Assembly (NCBI GenBank): GCA_008933635.1 | Contig: WBUQ01000001.1 | Coordinates: forward strand, 1 to 64,000 | From: Desulfobulbaceae bacterium | GTDB taxonomy: Bacteria > Desulfobacterota > Desulfobulbia > Desulfobulbales > Desulfocapsaceae | Direction: 5' to 3' | Length of the DNA stretch: 64,000 bases | Shown: piece by piece, positions 1 to 9,406 of the stretch | How positions within the stretch are numbered: position 1 is the first letter of the stretch | How the letters are laid out: each line of letters starts with the position of its first letter | Position numbers and translations under genes: made by a program | The notes under the pieces: model-generated | The model's database searches: none | What the model was told of the DNA's origin: nothing | Seen by the model: only the letters and a program-made list of their open reading frames with translations

Positions 1-103
1 CCCCGATCTTCAGCTCGGCTGCATGCAGCGGCAGGACGAAAAACAGGAGGACAGCCAAAACCAGCAGGTGCCTTGGAGCCGGAAATGCAAACCATTTCTT
101 CAT
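1..103 (-). CDS. 5' end of a secreted protein (signal peptide MKKWFAFPAPRHLLVLAVLLFFVLPLHAAELKIG...), truncated by window edge
   Basis: Open frame on minus strand to the window edge; ATG at 103 with GGAGAG upstream; basic N-terminus, hydrophobic core, AxA-like cleavage site. Confidence 0.6.
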   Translation of the reverse strand, partial: MKKWFAFPAPRHLLVLAVLLFFVLPLHAAELKIG

Positions 104-255
104 CGTTTCTCTCCTCTGTGGAATATGCTCTGATCGGGGCATCATCGCCCGTTGCCATGTAACCACGCGTGGACCCAATGTAGTACAGCCCATCCGGATC
201 GGCAATATATTTGCCAGGTTTTCCCGCATTGCAGGACACTCCTCGACCTCATGAC

Positions 256-296
256 GCACAAAAGCCGCCTTGCCTGACGGCCTGGCGGCTTTGTGC
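256..296 (-). terminator. Hairpin downstream of the fumarate-reductase-like operon
   Basis: GCACAAAAGCCGCC ... GGCGGCTTTGTGC near-perfect inverted repeat just past the stop of the 320-1996 CDS. Confidence 0.6.
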
Positions 297-319
297 ATCG
301 GGATAAAAACTGCTTTTGC

Positions 320-1996
320 TCAGCGAAGAGCCGCCCGATCGGTCAGGGCCTCGGTCCAGCGCCGTTCGACGACCTCTTCGGTGGCATAGTCGGGCAACAG
401 GATCGGGGCGATCGCCGGATCCTCTATCCCGGCCTCGGCCAGCTCCTTTTCGAATTTCACCACATGGTCCAGGGTCAGCCCCTTCAGGGCCACACCGCCC
501 TGAATATACGCGGCGGCGTTCTTGCCGGCCCGGCGGCCGAAGGTGATGATGTCCTGCAGGCTGTTGCCCATCAGGCGGTTTTCGCCATGGACGCCGCCGA
601 TAGCCTCACCGGCGGCATAGAGGCCGGGGATGACCGTCTCGGAGTTGCCATTGACGTTGATGCCGCCGTTCTGGTAGTGCAGAGTCGGATAGACCAGCAT
701 CGGTTCCTTGCTGATATCGATGCCGTGCCGCTCGAACTGAATGAATTTGGCCGGCAGTTCCTTTTTGACCGTGCCCGGTCCATGCAGTTCCTCGATCATC
801 GGCGAGTCGAGCCAGAGTCCGACCCGGCCGGTGGGCGTTATGATGCCCTTACCGACATCCATGGCCTCGCGGATCAGCTCGGCCGACTCGACATCGCGTG
901 GCTCGAGCGGGAAACAGAACTGCTCGCCGTCGATGTTGAGGACATGGGCGCCGAGTCCGCGGACTTTTTCGGTGATCAGCAGACCGACATTCTGCTCGGG
1001 ATAGGCGACGCCGGTCGGATGGTACTGGGTGGAATGCAGGCATTTGTTGCCGACCCCGGCCCGGTAGGCCATGACCACGCCGTCCATCGTCGCCCCATAG
1101 TGATTGGTGGTGGCGAAGCCCTTGATGTGGAGGCGGCCGAATCCGCCGGTGGCGATGACCACAGCCTTGGCCCGGACGACGGAGAACTCGCGGGTCTCCA
1201 TGTTCATCAGAATGGCACCGGCACACTTGCCCGCTTCGTCGAGCAGCAGCTCAACCGCCGGATGGAACTCGAGGGTGGTGATCAGGTTCGAGCGGTTGCG
1301 GACTTCGTCGCGGATGACCCGCATGATCTCGGCCCCGGTCATATCGCCGGCAGACTGCATCCGCTTGCGGCTGGAACCGCCACAGTGGCGGACCGAGGTC
1401 CGGCCGTCGGGCATCTTGTTGAACATCATCCCAAGGCTCTCCAGCCAGGCGATGGACAACGGCGCGTCATGGGCGAGGGCGGCCACAAGATCGCGCTGAT
1501 TGGTGAAATGGCCGCCGCCGATGGTATCGAGAAAGTGGTAGTACGGCGAATCGCACTCCTGGGTGGCTGCCTGGATACCGCCTTCGGCCATGATGGTGTT
1601 CGAATCGCCATGCCGCAGCTTGGTGGAGACAATCACCCGGCAGCCGGCCTCGCTGGCCATGATCGCCGCCGAGGTACCTGCCCCGCCGCCGCCGATAACC
1701 AGCACATCGGTGTCGAAATCGACCTTGTCCAGCCTGACCTTGTCCGGCCTGACAAGGGAGCGGGACTCCAGCAGGCGGGCGACGCCCTCCTGGAAGGTGT
1801 CGCCCTTGTTCGGCCCCACCTGGACGGTCCGCTTGGCGTCGGCCTGATAGTCGGGATGATATTTGCTCAGGACCTGTTCGCGCTCGGCCATGGTCAGTGC
1901 CGGGAAATTTTCGCCGCGTCGGGCCATGGCGACCCGTGCCGGACGGGTTGCTTCCACTCTCTTGATCAGTTCTTTCAGTTCCGGGGTATATGCCAT
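320..1996 (-). CDS. Fumarate reductase/succinate dehydrogenase-type flavoprotein subunit (TfrA/SdhA/FrdA-like)
   Basis: GGGGAGTSAA dinucleotide fold; QYHPTG, TEKVRG, PRDVES, HYQNGGI and HGENRLMGNSL active-site motifs; ATG at 1996 with GGAG upstream. Confidence 0.9.
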   Translation of the reverse strand: MAYTPELKELIKRVEATRPARVAMARRGENFPALTMAEREQVLSKYHPDYQADAKRTVQVGPNKGDTFQEGVARLLESRSLVRPDKVRLDKVDFDTDVLVIGGGGAGTSAAIMASEAGCRVIVSTKLRHGDSNTIMAEGGIQAATQECDSPYYHFLDTIGGGHFTNQRDLVAALAHDAPLSIAWLESLGMMFNKMPDGRTSVRHCGGSSRKRMQSAGDMTGAEIMRVIRDEVRNRSNLITTLEFHPAVELLLDEAGKCAGAILMNMETREFSVVRAKAVVIATGGFGRLHIKGFATTNHYGATMDGVVMAYRAGVGNKCLHSTQYHPTGVAYPEQNVGLLITEKVRGLGAHVLNIDGEQFCFPLEPRDVESAELIREAMDVGKGIITPTGRVGLWLDSPMIEELHGPGTVKKELPAKFIQFERHGIDISKEPMLVYPTLHYQNGGINVNGNSETVIPGLYAAGEAIGGVHGENRLMGNSLQDIITFGRRAGKNAAAYIQGGVALKGLTLDHVVKFEKELAEAGIEDPAIAPILLPDYATEEVVERRWTEALTDRAALR

Positions 1997-2032
1997 TGTC
2001 GTTCTCCTTGATCCCAAACGATCGTCTTGGTT

Positions 2033-2830
2033 TTACAGGTAGCGGGTCTCTTTGGGCTGCCAGGTGCCGGGGGGGGCCAGATCCGGCTCCCTCTCCCGTT
2101 CGACATAGCACTTCTCCAGATCTTCCTTGCTCATCGCGCTCAACTCCTGGAGCATCGCGTCGTATTTGCCCGACTCGATCTCCCCGACCCGCTTCTGCAG
2201 GTGTTCGGCCCGCGGCTGGATATACCGGCCGTAGACCCGGCGTGCCAGCTGGGCGATGTGATACTGCGGGATTTCACCCATGCAGCGGCTGGCGCAGAGG
2301 CCACACTGGATGCAGTCGAAGCTCAGTTCGGCCGCCTTCTTGATATTGCCCTGCTTGAGCGCCGAGATATAGCCGAGGACATCGACGTCCATCGGACAGG
2401 CCTTGGTGCACAGATTGCAGGCCACGCAGCGGAACAGTTCCGGATACAGGGCGTGAATGGCCTCGGCGGCACCGCCGATCTCTTCAATGTTGTATTCCGC
2501 CCGGTTGGCCGGGAAAAAGGGGATCTGGGCCAGGTACATATCGGCCTCGACCACCGTCTGGCAGGCCAGGCCGAAGTGCAGCTTGTAGTCACCGGCCATC
2601 CGGTAGACGGTCGGGCAGGCGCCGCAGATACCGCCACGGCAGCCGGCACCGCGAAGGAATTTGAAACCGGCATACTCCATCGCCTTCATGATGGTCAGGG
2701 TCTCGGGCACCTCGTACTTCTTGCCCATGATGTAGACGGGAATGGTCTTCGCCCCTTCCGGCAGGATGGCCCGGTCGCCGGTTGCGACCCGGATGGTCTT
2801 CTTCGTTGTCGTGTTGTCAGCGTCACACAT
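2033..2830 (-). CDS. Fumarate reductase/succinate dehydrogenase-type iron-sulfur subunit
   Basis: 2Fe-2S motif CRGGICGAC...C followed by two CxxCxxCxxxC motifs (CVACNLCTKACP, CIQCGLCASRCM). Confidence 0.9.
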   Translation of the reverse strand: MCDADNTTTKKTIRVATGDRAILPEGAKTIPVYIMGKKYEVPETLTIMKAMEYAGFKFLRGAGCRGGICGACPTVYRMAGDYKLHFGLACQTVVEADMYLAQIPFFPANRAEYNIEEIGGAAEAIHALYPELFRCVACNLCTKACPMDVDVLGYISALKQGNIKKAAELSFDCIQCGLCASRCMGEIPQYHIAQLARRVYGRYIQPRAEHLQKRVGEIESGKYDAMLQELSAMSKEDLEKCYVEREREPDLAPPGTWQPKETRYL

Positions 2831-2890
2831 TGTCTTTTCTCCAGTTACTCTCGATTATCCCGGTCAGGGCAGAGATCATCATCGGGCCGC

Positions 2891-3775
2891 TCAGGCGGCG
2901 ACCAGGCAGTTCTTGTTCTTCAGCAGCGCAAGCGAGGCCGCATCGTTGAGGTCAAACAGGCAGGATTCGGGCGCAACTCCCAGTGCCACCGCCAGCAGCT
3001 GGGTGAAATAGAACGTCGGCACCGGGGCTTCGACCTGTCCTGAGGTTATCAGCTGCTCCTGCCGCTTGCCCAGATTGTACTCACAGAGCGGGCAGCTGGT
3101 GGCCAGGGCTTCCGCCCCGGCTTGCGCCGCATCATTGATAATGACCGCCGCGGTGCTCTTCGCTCCCCCCTCACCGTTGAGCACCTGATAGGACCCGCAG
3201 CATGTGTCAGCCGCTGCAAAAGGCACCACCGTCGCCCCCAGGGCCTCGAGGAGCCCCGTCATCAGGGAGAAGCTGCCGAACGGTTCGATACCGACGTCGG
3301 CCGGTCGCTGCAGGGTGCAACCATAGTAAGGTGAAACCCGCAGACCGGTGAGCGGGACCTTGACCGCCTCTCTGATCTTCTGCCAGCCAACCTCACGGGC
3401 CAGGAAGGTCAGCATATGGACGACCTCCACCTCACCGGCGTAATCGATCTCGTCGTCCATGAAGCGGTTGATGGTATCGCGCTTGACCGTGTCATCCCTG
3501 ACAATCCGATTAGCCCTGGCCAATGTGTTGTAGCACATCGAACAGAGCGTCACCAGCTGATCAGCGCCCTTTTCCTTGGCCCTGACCAGATTACGCACCG
3601 GTCCGACCTGATGGATGAGATCATCGGCAGTCAGGGAAAAAACGGCACCGCAGCAGTTCCATCTGTCAATTTCCTCCACCTCGACGCCCAGGACCGCAAG
3701 AGACGCCACCGCCGCCGCCTCCAGGTTGGCTGCCTTGGTCTTCAAGGTACATCCGGGATAATAGCTGATCTTCAT
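2891..3775 (-). CDS. Heterodisulfide reductase subunit B-like protein with two CCG domains
   Basis: Two complete CCG signatures (NCCG...CSMC; TCCG...CPLC) and YYPGCTLKTKA N-terminus typical of HdrB. Confidence 0.9.
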   Translation of the reverse strand: MKISYYPGCTLKTKAANLEAAAVASLAVLGVEVEEIDRWNCCGAVFSLTADDLIHQVGPVRNLVRAKEKGADQLVTLCSMCYNTLARANRIVRDDTVKRDTINRFMDDEIDYAGEVEVVHMLTFLAREVGWQKIREAVKVPLTGLRVSPYYGCTLQRPADVGIEPFGSFSLMTGLLEALGATVVPFAAADTCCGSYQVLNGEGGAKSTAAVIINDAAQAGAEALATSCPLCEYNLGKRQEQLITSGQVEAPVPTFYFTQLLAVALGVAPESCLFDLNDAASLALLKNKNCLVAA

Positions 3776-3783
3776 CGCTCTCC

Positions 3784-4191
3784 TTAACTCGTCAGTTTTC
3801 TGAATGCGGCAACCATGGCGATCTGAGGCAGTTCGGCAATCCTCTCCGCCGACAGTGCCGATGGTTCGATAAAATTCGTGTTTTTACGCAATACGCGTTG
3901 CCTCAAGGCTTCCATCACCTTGGCGATGTCGATGCCGCGCGGGCATTTTACCGTGCAGGCATGGCAGGAAGCACATTTCCAGTACGTATTGCTGCCGGCA
4001 AGCCTGTCAAGCATGCCGAACTGGCTCAGGTGCATGACCATCCTCGGAGAATGATCCATCTCCGCCGCCATCGGGCACATGCCGGTGCAGGTTGCGCACT
4101 GCATGCAGAGCTTGACGTTTTCCCCGCTGAGTTCCTCGAGCTGCTTGATGGATGGTATCGAGATGGTCGTGCCGGTGATTATCAATGTCAT
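3784..4191 (-). CDS. Heterodisulfide reductase subunit C-like protein with two 4Fe-4S clusters
   Basis: CMQCATCTGMCPM and CASCHACTVKCPRGID motifs; adjacent to the hdrB-like gene; ATG at 4191 preferred over the upstream ORF start. Confidence 0.85.
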   Translation of the reverse strand: MTLIITGTTISIPSIKQLEELSGENVKLCMQCATCTGMCPMAAEMDHSPRMVMHLSQFGMLDRLAGSNTYWKCASCHACTVKCPRGIDIAKVMEALRQRVLRKNTNFIEPSALSAERIAELPQIAMVAAFRKLTS

Positions 4192-4448
4192 GTTCGTTCC
4201 CACAGATGATACAGATGAATGGCCGCTACGATCAGCCTTTGCCCGCATTTCGCATTGTGCAGCGGGATACATGTTTCGTGCGGAGAGTAACAAGATTACA
4301 CGAACAACCGCAAAACTGTTAAAAACTCTCGCAATCTCCGCAGATGAGGAAAGAAAAGCGTCAGAGATGCAAGCGCTTCCGCGACATGCCCCTGACGCTC
4401 ATCTGTTTTCCATACCAAATAGTCCCGGAGAATTCAAGCAGGAATTTT

Positions 4449-5078
4449 TCACCGGTTTCCCGGGTAGGTCAGCCATCGGGGGTAATACAGCCCCCAGTGA
4501 ATTGCAGCCGCCCTGAACGCAAAAATCAAAGCTATGGCAGATACTTGCATATAACCATCGGCAACCGCCAGGTCCCTTGCCACCGCAAAGAAGGTACACC
4601 CGAAGATGACCGGTGTCGCATAGAGTTCCCGGCCAAAAAGCAGCGGCATCCGGGCTGTCAGGATATCGCGCAGCATCCCGCCGGAGATGCCGGTTATCAT
4701 CCCCATCAGCACCGCCACCGGTCCTGAGAAGCCCAGTAACAATGTTTTCTCAGTTGCCAGCACGGAGAAAAGCGCCATGCCCAGGCCGTCCGCATACTCC
4801 AGCAGCCTGAAGGTCCGGCTGATTTTCGGCACCAGGAAAAAGGCGAGGATGGATGCCCCGGTCGAGACCCAGAGATACGTGAGATCGGCTATCCAGTAGA
4901 TCGGGTTGACATCGAGGAGAATGTCCCTCAGGGTCCCGCCACCGATGGCGGTGACATTGCCGAGAATGACGATGGTGAGGATATCCATATCCCTTTTGCC
5001 GCCGGCTATCACGCCGGTGACGGCAAAGACGGCGATGGCAAGCATGCCGAGGGAGTAGGTCATGAGGTCAGCGGACAC
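4449..5078 (-). CDS. TRIC/UPF0126 (YicG-like) membrane protein
   Basis: AVTGVIAG...GGGTLRDILL...GMITGISGGMLRDIL repeated motifs characteristic of UPF0126. Confidence 0.9.
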   Translation of the reverse strand: MSADLMTYSLGMLAIAVFAVTGVIAGGKRDMDILTIVILGNVTAIGGGTLRDILLDVNPIYWIADLTYLWVSTGASILAFFLVPKISRTFRLLEYADGLGMALFSVLATEKTLLLGFSGPVAVLMGMITGISGGMLRDILTARMPLLFGRELYATPVIFGCTFFAVARDLAVADGYMQVSAIALIFAFRAAAIHWGLYYPRWLTYPGNR

Positions 5079-5090
5079 GGGCAGTCTCGC

Positions 5091-6047
5091 CTAGCGGGCG
5101 CCGGACGGCTGCCGTGACACGCCATCTGCGCAGTCCTCGAGAACGGTGCAGGAGCCATCGTCCTGCGTCGGTACGATGCTGCTGGGTGCCGGAGGCGAAG
5201 AACCGGTCTCGCCGGCTGGTGGTTCAGCCGGACAATACCGGTCGAGATAGCGGGAAATCGGCCCCTCTCCCTTCAGGATGCGAATCCCTTCCGCATCCCT
5301 TGCCATCAGGACCGGTATCTGGTCGATACCCAGTGTCTGCAGGAAGTTCCGGTTAATTGCCGGAGAATACCCGGGAGCCTGCTTCATCCCCGGAAATGTG
5401 AAGTCACCGATCTCCTCAACCGGCTGAAAACGAACGGTGCAACCGGGGCGCTCCTTCAGCGCTCCGATGACCTCTTCGCAGTAGCGGCAGGACGAGGAGA
5501 AGAACAGGTAAAGCTGCGGTCCATTCCCCGGCGCCGGGCGCAAACCATAGGTTCCCCCGGTCAACGGGGCATCTTCGGCCTGACCCGCGGCTGCAGATTT
5601 GAACTGCAGGCCGGAAAATACCATGAACACCGAGATGAAGATCAAGATCCCCGTGCCGATCTGCCGGGTGCCGAGGGATAGGTTGAGGAGCAGGACAAGG
5701 GCGAGGATGACCAGGCAGTAGAGGCAGAAGGCTTCCGAAATATAGTACTGGAACGCGACCAGGACTCCCTCGCAGGCCATGCCGGCAAGCAGCATGACCT
5801 TCACCGCCTTGATCGTCCGGCCGGGTTTTTTCCATTCTGCCATGGCACCCCAGAATATCGCCTGGAAAAAAACCAGACCGGCACAGTTGAACAGAATCGG
5901 CGGGACGGTGGTCAGGCTCTCGACAATTCTGCAACCGTCGCCGATACAGGCGGCCTCACCCCGGAACAGGACGAGCAGGATCTGCGCGGCGGTCAGCAGA
6001 CTGCCGCAGAGAGAAATCAGTACAGTCATCATCAGTGGTTGGGGCAT
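5091..6047 (-). CDS. VKOR-family membrane domain fused to a thioredoxin-like domain
   Basis: CxxxxC loop pair (CIGDGC), TM CLYC motif, then a thioredoxin-like LFFSSSCRYCEE segment and cis-Pro-like IPVL. Confidence 0.7.
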   Translation of the reverse strand: MPQPLMMTVLISLCGSLLTAAQILLVLFRGEAACIGDGCRIVESLTTVPPILFNCAGLVFFQAIFWGAMAEWKKPGRTIKAVKVMLLAGMACEGVLVAFQYYISEAFCLYCLVILALVLLLNLSLGTRQIGTGILIFISVFMVFSGLQFKSAAAGQAEDAPLTGGTYGLRPAPGNGPQLYLFFSSSCRYCEEVIGALKERPGCTVRFQPVEEIGDFTFPGMKQAPGYSPAINRNFLQTLGIDQIPVLMARDAEGIRILKGEGPISRYLDRYCPAEPPAGETGSSPPAPSSIVPTQDDGSCTVLEDCADGVSRQPSGAR

Positions 6048-6180
6048 GATCCAGGAAGAGCTGATAGGGGTAAGGATATTTCGCTCATCCTACTGCAAAA
6101 AATCACGCAGGTCACAGAAATTCCATGCAGGAAGACGGACAAGCGTGGTCGCGCTGGACGAGGGAATATTCTCGCTGGGA

Positions 6181-7647
6181 TCAGGCAGAGGGTTCCACGG
6201 TATTGCCGCCACGTTCCTTGCATCTGTAAAGGGCCTGGTCGGCTCGGGCAAGCATGCCGTCGAGGTTGTCCGCCTGCGTGCATGCGGTCACTCCGCAGGA
6301 AAGGGTGACCAGGTTTCTCGGATCATCGACCGCTGAATCCGGTCCGGCGAGAAGCTGCCCTGCAAGCGCCCGGCGGATTCGTTCGGCCATCTTCACCGCC
6401 TCATCGAGTCCGCTTGCCGTCAGAATGACAAACTCATCGCCGCCCCAGCGGGCCAGGATATCTGTCGGCCGCACCATGGCGCCGATCAGCCCCGCCACCT
6501 GAAGGAGAACCGCATCGCCGGCCTGATGACCAATGGTATCGTTGACCTTCTTGAAGCCATCGAGATCGAGCAGCAGCAGACTGAAGACCTTTCCTGAACG
6601 GGACTGCACGTACATCGCCCGCCCGAACTCCTTCTCGAGCTGACGGCGATTGGCGACACCGGTCAGTTCGTCGGTGACGATAAGCTTTTCCAGCCTGGAC
6701 TGGTATCGATTGATCGTCCCCAGGGTGAGGCCGATGATAACCAGCGAGGCGACAAGACCGGTCAGCACCGTCCTGATAAAGGTCGTCCTCTCGCCTGCCA
6801 GCGACCTCGTCTCGTTCTGCTCGACGAAGAGAATCCAGTCCAGGGAGGGGATGTAGCGGGCCGTAAGCAGGATCAGATCGCCATTGTGCAGGTATTCGAA
6901 GTTTTCCGGCTGGTCGCCGGTTTTCAGCATGCTCGGTGCGATCCCGCCGAGTCCTTCGATCTGGCCGATGCTTTTCTTTTCGATATAGTCAAGATTCTGG
7001 TGCACCTGAATAACGCCTTTTTTATCGGTGAGATAGACTGCTCGATCGTATCGCTCCTTATAGGTCCGGACGAGCTGGGCCATCATGTCCACTTTCAACC
7101 CGACTCCGGTCACCCCGAGAAGGCTGCCCTGGCCATCGAAGACCTTGTAGTTGATAAAAATGGTCAGGGTATTGCCCGAGGCCTCGTCGGTATCGACATC
7201 CAGATCATACTCCTTGTCGGATTCGACCAGGGAGTAATACCATACGTCATGGCTGTCGTTCGGTCCGATAGTCTTGTGGATACCCTTGAAGTGGTAGTAC
7301 TTCAGGGTCCTCGCCGAGATGAAGAAGGTCGAAAAGAAGCCGTAGCGCTTGCGGATCTGATCGAGATACCGTATGACTTTTATCGTCTCCTGTTCACCGT
7401 CGCGGACCCAGTCCTTGAGAAAGGTGTCGGAGGCCATGCTCGACGACACCAGGAGCGGACGCATCAACTCCGCAGTCAGTTCGGAATAGATATTGTCCAT
7501 CGTCAAGGGCAGGTCCTTGCTCAGGATCTCCCGGTGGATCCGTTCCCTGGTGAAGATATAGTTGAGATAGCTGACCCCGACAAAGGCGAGGATCAGGATG
7601 GTTGACAGGGCCAGCAGCAGCCTGTTTCGTGCGTTCAGTTTCTTCAT
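6181..7647 (-). CDS. Membrane diguanylate cyclase with periplasmic Cache-type sensor domain
   Basis: RWGGDEFVIL active site, RPTD five residues upstream (I-site), N-terminal TM helix, Cache-like extracytoplasmic region, second TM. Confidence 0.88.
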   Translation of the reverse strand: MKKLNARNRLLLALSTILILAFVGVSYLNYIFTRERIHREILSKDLPLTMDNIYSELTAELMRPLLVSSSMASDTFLKDWVRDGEQETIKVIRYLDQIRKRYGFFSTFFISARTLKYYHFKGIHKTIGPNDSHDVWYYSLVESDKEYDLDVDTDEASGNTLTIFINYKVFDGQGSLLGVTGVGLKVDMMAQLVRTYKERYDRAVYLTDKKGVIQVHQNLDYIEKKSIGQIEGLGGIAPSMLKTGDQPENFEYLHNGDLILLTARYIPSLDWILFVEQNETRSLAGERTTFIRTVLTGLVASLVIIGLTLGTINRYQSRLEKLIVTDELTGVANRRQLEKEFGRAMYVQSRSGKVFSLLLLDLDGFKKVNDTIGHQAGDAVLLQVAGLIGAMVRPTDILARWGGDEFVILTASGLDEAVKMAERIRRALAGQLLAGPDSAVDDPRNLVTLSCGVTACTQADNLDGMLARADQALYRCKERGGNTVEPSA

Positions 7648-7713
7648 TGCCTCTCTATGCGCGCTACCTTTTCACGGATCCGCATTCCCATCCAGCAACG
7701 TGCAGATCGCCCC

Positions 7714-8190
7714 ATGATATCGCGACAATGGTCATCTTTCCAGCAATTGAATTGTGAAGAGCTGTATGAAATTCTCAGGATCCGCCAGGAAATCTTCACC
7801 GTCGAGCAGCGTTGTGCCTACCAGGATGCCGACGGCCTCGACTTCTGCGCCCTGCACCTGCAGGCCTGGGAATCGGATTTCAACCGGCGGCGGATAGTCG
7901 GCTACCTCCGGGTGCTGCCCCCCGGAAGCCGTTTCGCTGAACCATCGATCGGCCGCCTGCTGGTGATCCCGGCGCTGCGACGATCCGGGCTTGCCAGGGA
8001 ATTGATGAAGGAGGCTCTGGAGCGGATTGCGGCTCTCCATCCCGGACTGCCGGTACGGATCTCTGCCCAGTGGTATCTGCAGAAATTCTATGCCAGCCTG
8101 GGCTTTACAGCCGCATCGGCCGTCTATGACGAAGACGGCATCCCCCATCTCGACATGATGCGGTTGCCAGAAGAACAGCTCCGAACCTGA
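7714..8190 (+). CDS. GNAT-family N-acetyltransferase, ElaA type
   Basis: LYEILRIRQEIFTVEQRCAYQDADGLD and IGRLLVIPALRRSGLARELM motifs. Confidence 0.85.
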   Translation: MISRQWSSFQQLNCEELYEILRIRQEIFTVEQRCAYQDADGLDFCALHLQAWESDFNRRRIVGYLRVLPPGSRFAEPSIGRLLVIPALRRSGLARELMKEALERIAALHPGLPVRISAQWYLQKFYASLGFTAASAVYDEDGIPHLDMMRLPEEQLRT

Positions 8191-8236
8191 AGGATGAACC
8201 GATGGACGGATGCCTTTACCCTCTGATCCAGTCCGG

Positions 8237-8722
8237 TCAGAGACAGGGTTCATCGCAGCAGGCTGCCTGAATCGTCATCACCGGACAGGCGGCCATCCGG
8301 ACGACCTGCTCGCTGACACTCTCTCCGCCATCGGCAGGGGGTTCCTTGCGGCCGTATGTCGGGATGACGATGAGATCCACCTGGTTCTCCAGGGCCGTGG
8401 TGACGATCTTTTTTGCTGGATCGCCAACCGCGACCACCGTCTCCTTCAGCAGCGAACTCCCCTCTTCCTCCGACACCCAGTTCCGGTACAGCTCGATCAG
8501 CGCCTTTTTCTCCCGCTGGACCAGGGTTTCCCAGTTCATCCCGGGGATGGAAAGCATTTCATCGGCTATTTCACGACGAATGACGTGCAGCAGCAGGAGG
8601 CTGGCACTGAGCGGCACGGCGAGGGATACAGCCCAGCCGATCGCCTCACCGGTGCAGGTGGAATAATCGGTCGGCACCAGGATTACCGAAATTGTCTTGA
8701 CCATACGCCACCTCCCGCCCAC
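8237..8722 (-). CDS. Universal stress protein (UspA) family
   Basis: ISVILVPTDYSTCTGEAI start; DLIVIPTYGRKEP; MAACPVMTI C-terminal motif. Confidence 0.8.
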   Translation of the reverse strand: MGGRWRMVKTISVILVPTDYSTCTGEAIGWAVSLAVPLSASLLLLHVIRREIADEMLSIPGMNWETLVQREKKALIELYRNWVSEEEGSSLLKETVVAVGDPAKKIVTTALENQVDLIVIPTYGRKEPPADGGESVSEQVVRMAACPVMTIQAACCDEPCL

Positions 8723-9406
8723 ATGATTGCGATATCCATTTTCCGAACGCCTCCCGCCTCAGTCGGCAGGTTCGCCATGAAGATACCGCATCCCATACTT
8801 CGATGGCCCGAGGATTCGAGCCATCCGGACTCTCCTCCAGTATAGCACAATTCCGACCGGCGTAAAAAACATCGCCCATTTTTATCTCGAATCGAAAATG
8901 AACGTGAAACCCACGGTGATCGGCCCTGATCGGACGCGTATGATGAGCGTCCATGATGGAATGGTCCCGGCGACAGCGCGGGACGGTGCGGGCAATCGGC
9001 CGCAAGGAACCCCCGAGTCGGATCACAGCCCGGTCACGGAGTTTCTCCCGGAGAAAGCCAATGGCTGCCAGGTCGAGATCATCAAGGCGAACAGGGGACA
9101 GATCCGGCATCGCCGCCGCTCAACCGATATTTCTGTTTCGTCGTCTAAGGGGAAATACAGGAGCCATCCCCGGCATTCGGGCAATGGTCATTCTCGAGGG
9201 GGCGGCTCTTCGTCGACAGGGTCTGGAGCATGAACCGTCATGCAGTTCGCCGAGCGCCATCATGCAGTTGGAGTCGAAAAATACCTTTGATACCGGCAAC
9301 ATCGTCAGGCTGCTGACAGGCTTCATCCCCACCGGCCCCTGTAGGTCGGTGCAGCCGAACGGCGAACCGGACCGAAATATCCGGCTCGCCGCAAAGCGAA
9401 ACGCCG

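Noticed and set aside
293-2011. 572-aa plus-strand ORF antisense to the flavoprotein gene
   Set aside because: Mirror ORF in GC-rich coding DNA; no family features, low-complexity His/Asp/Gly-rich composition; opposite strand is an unambiguous enzyme
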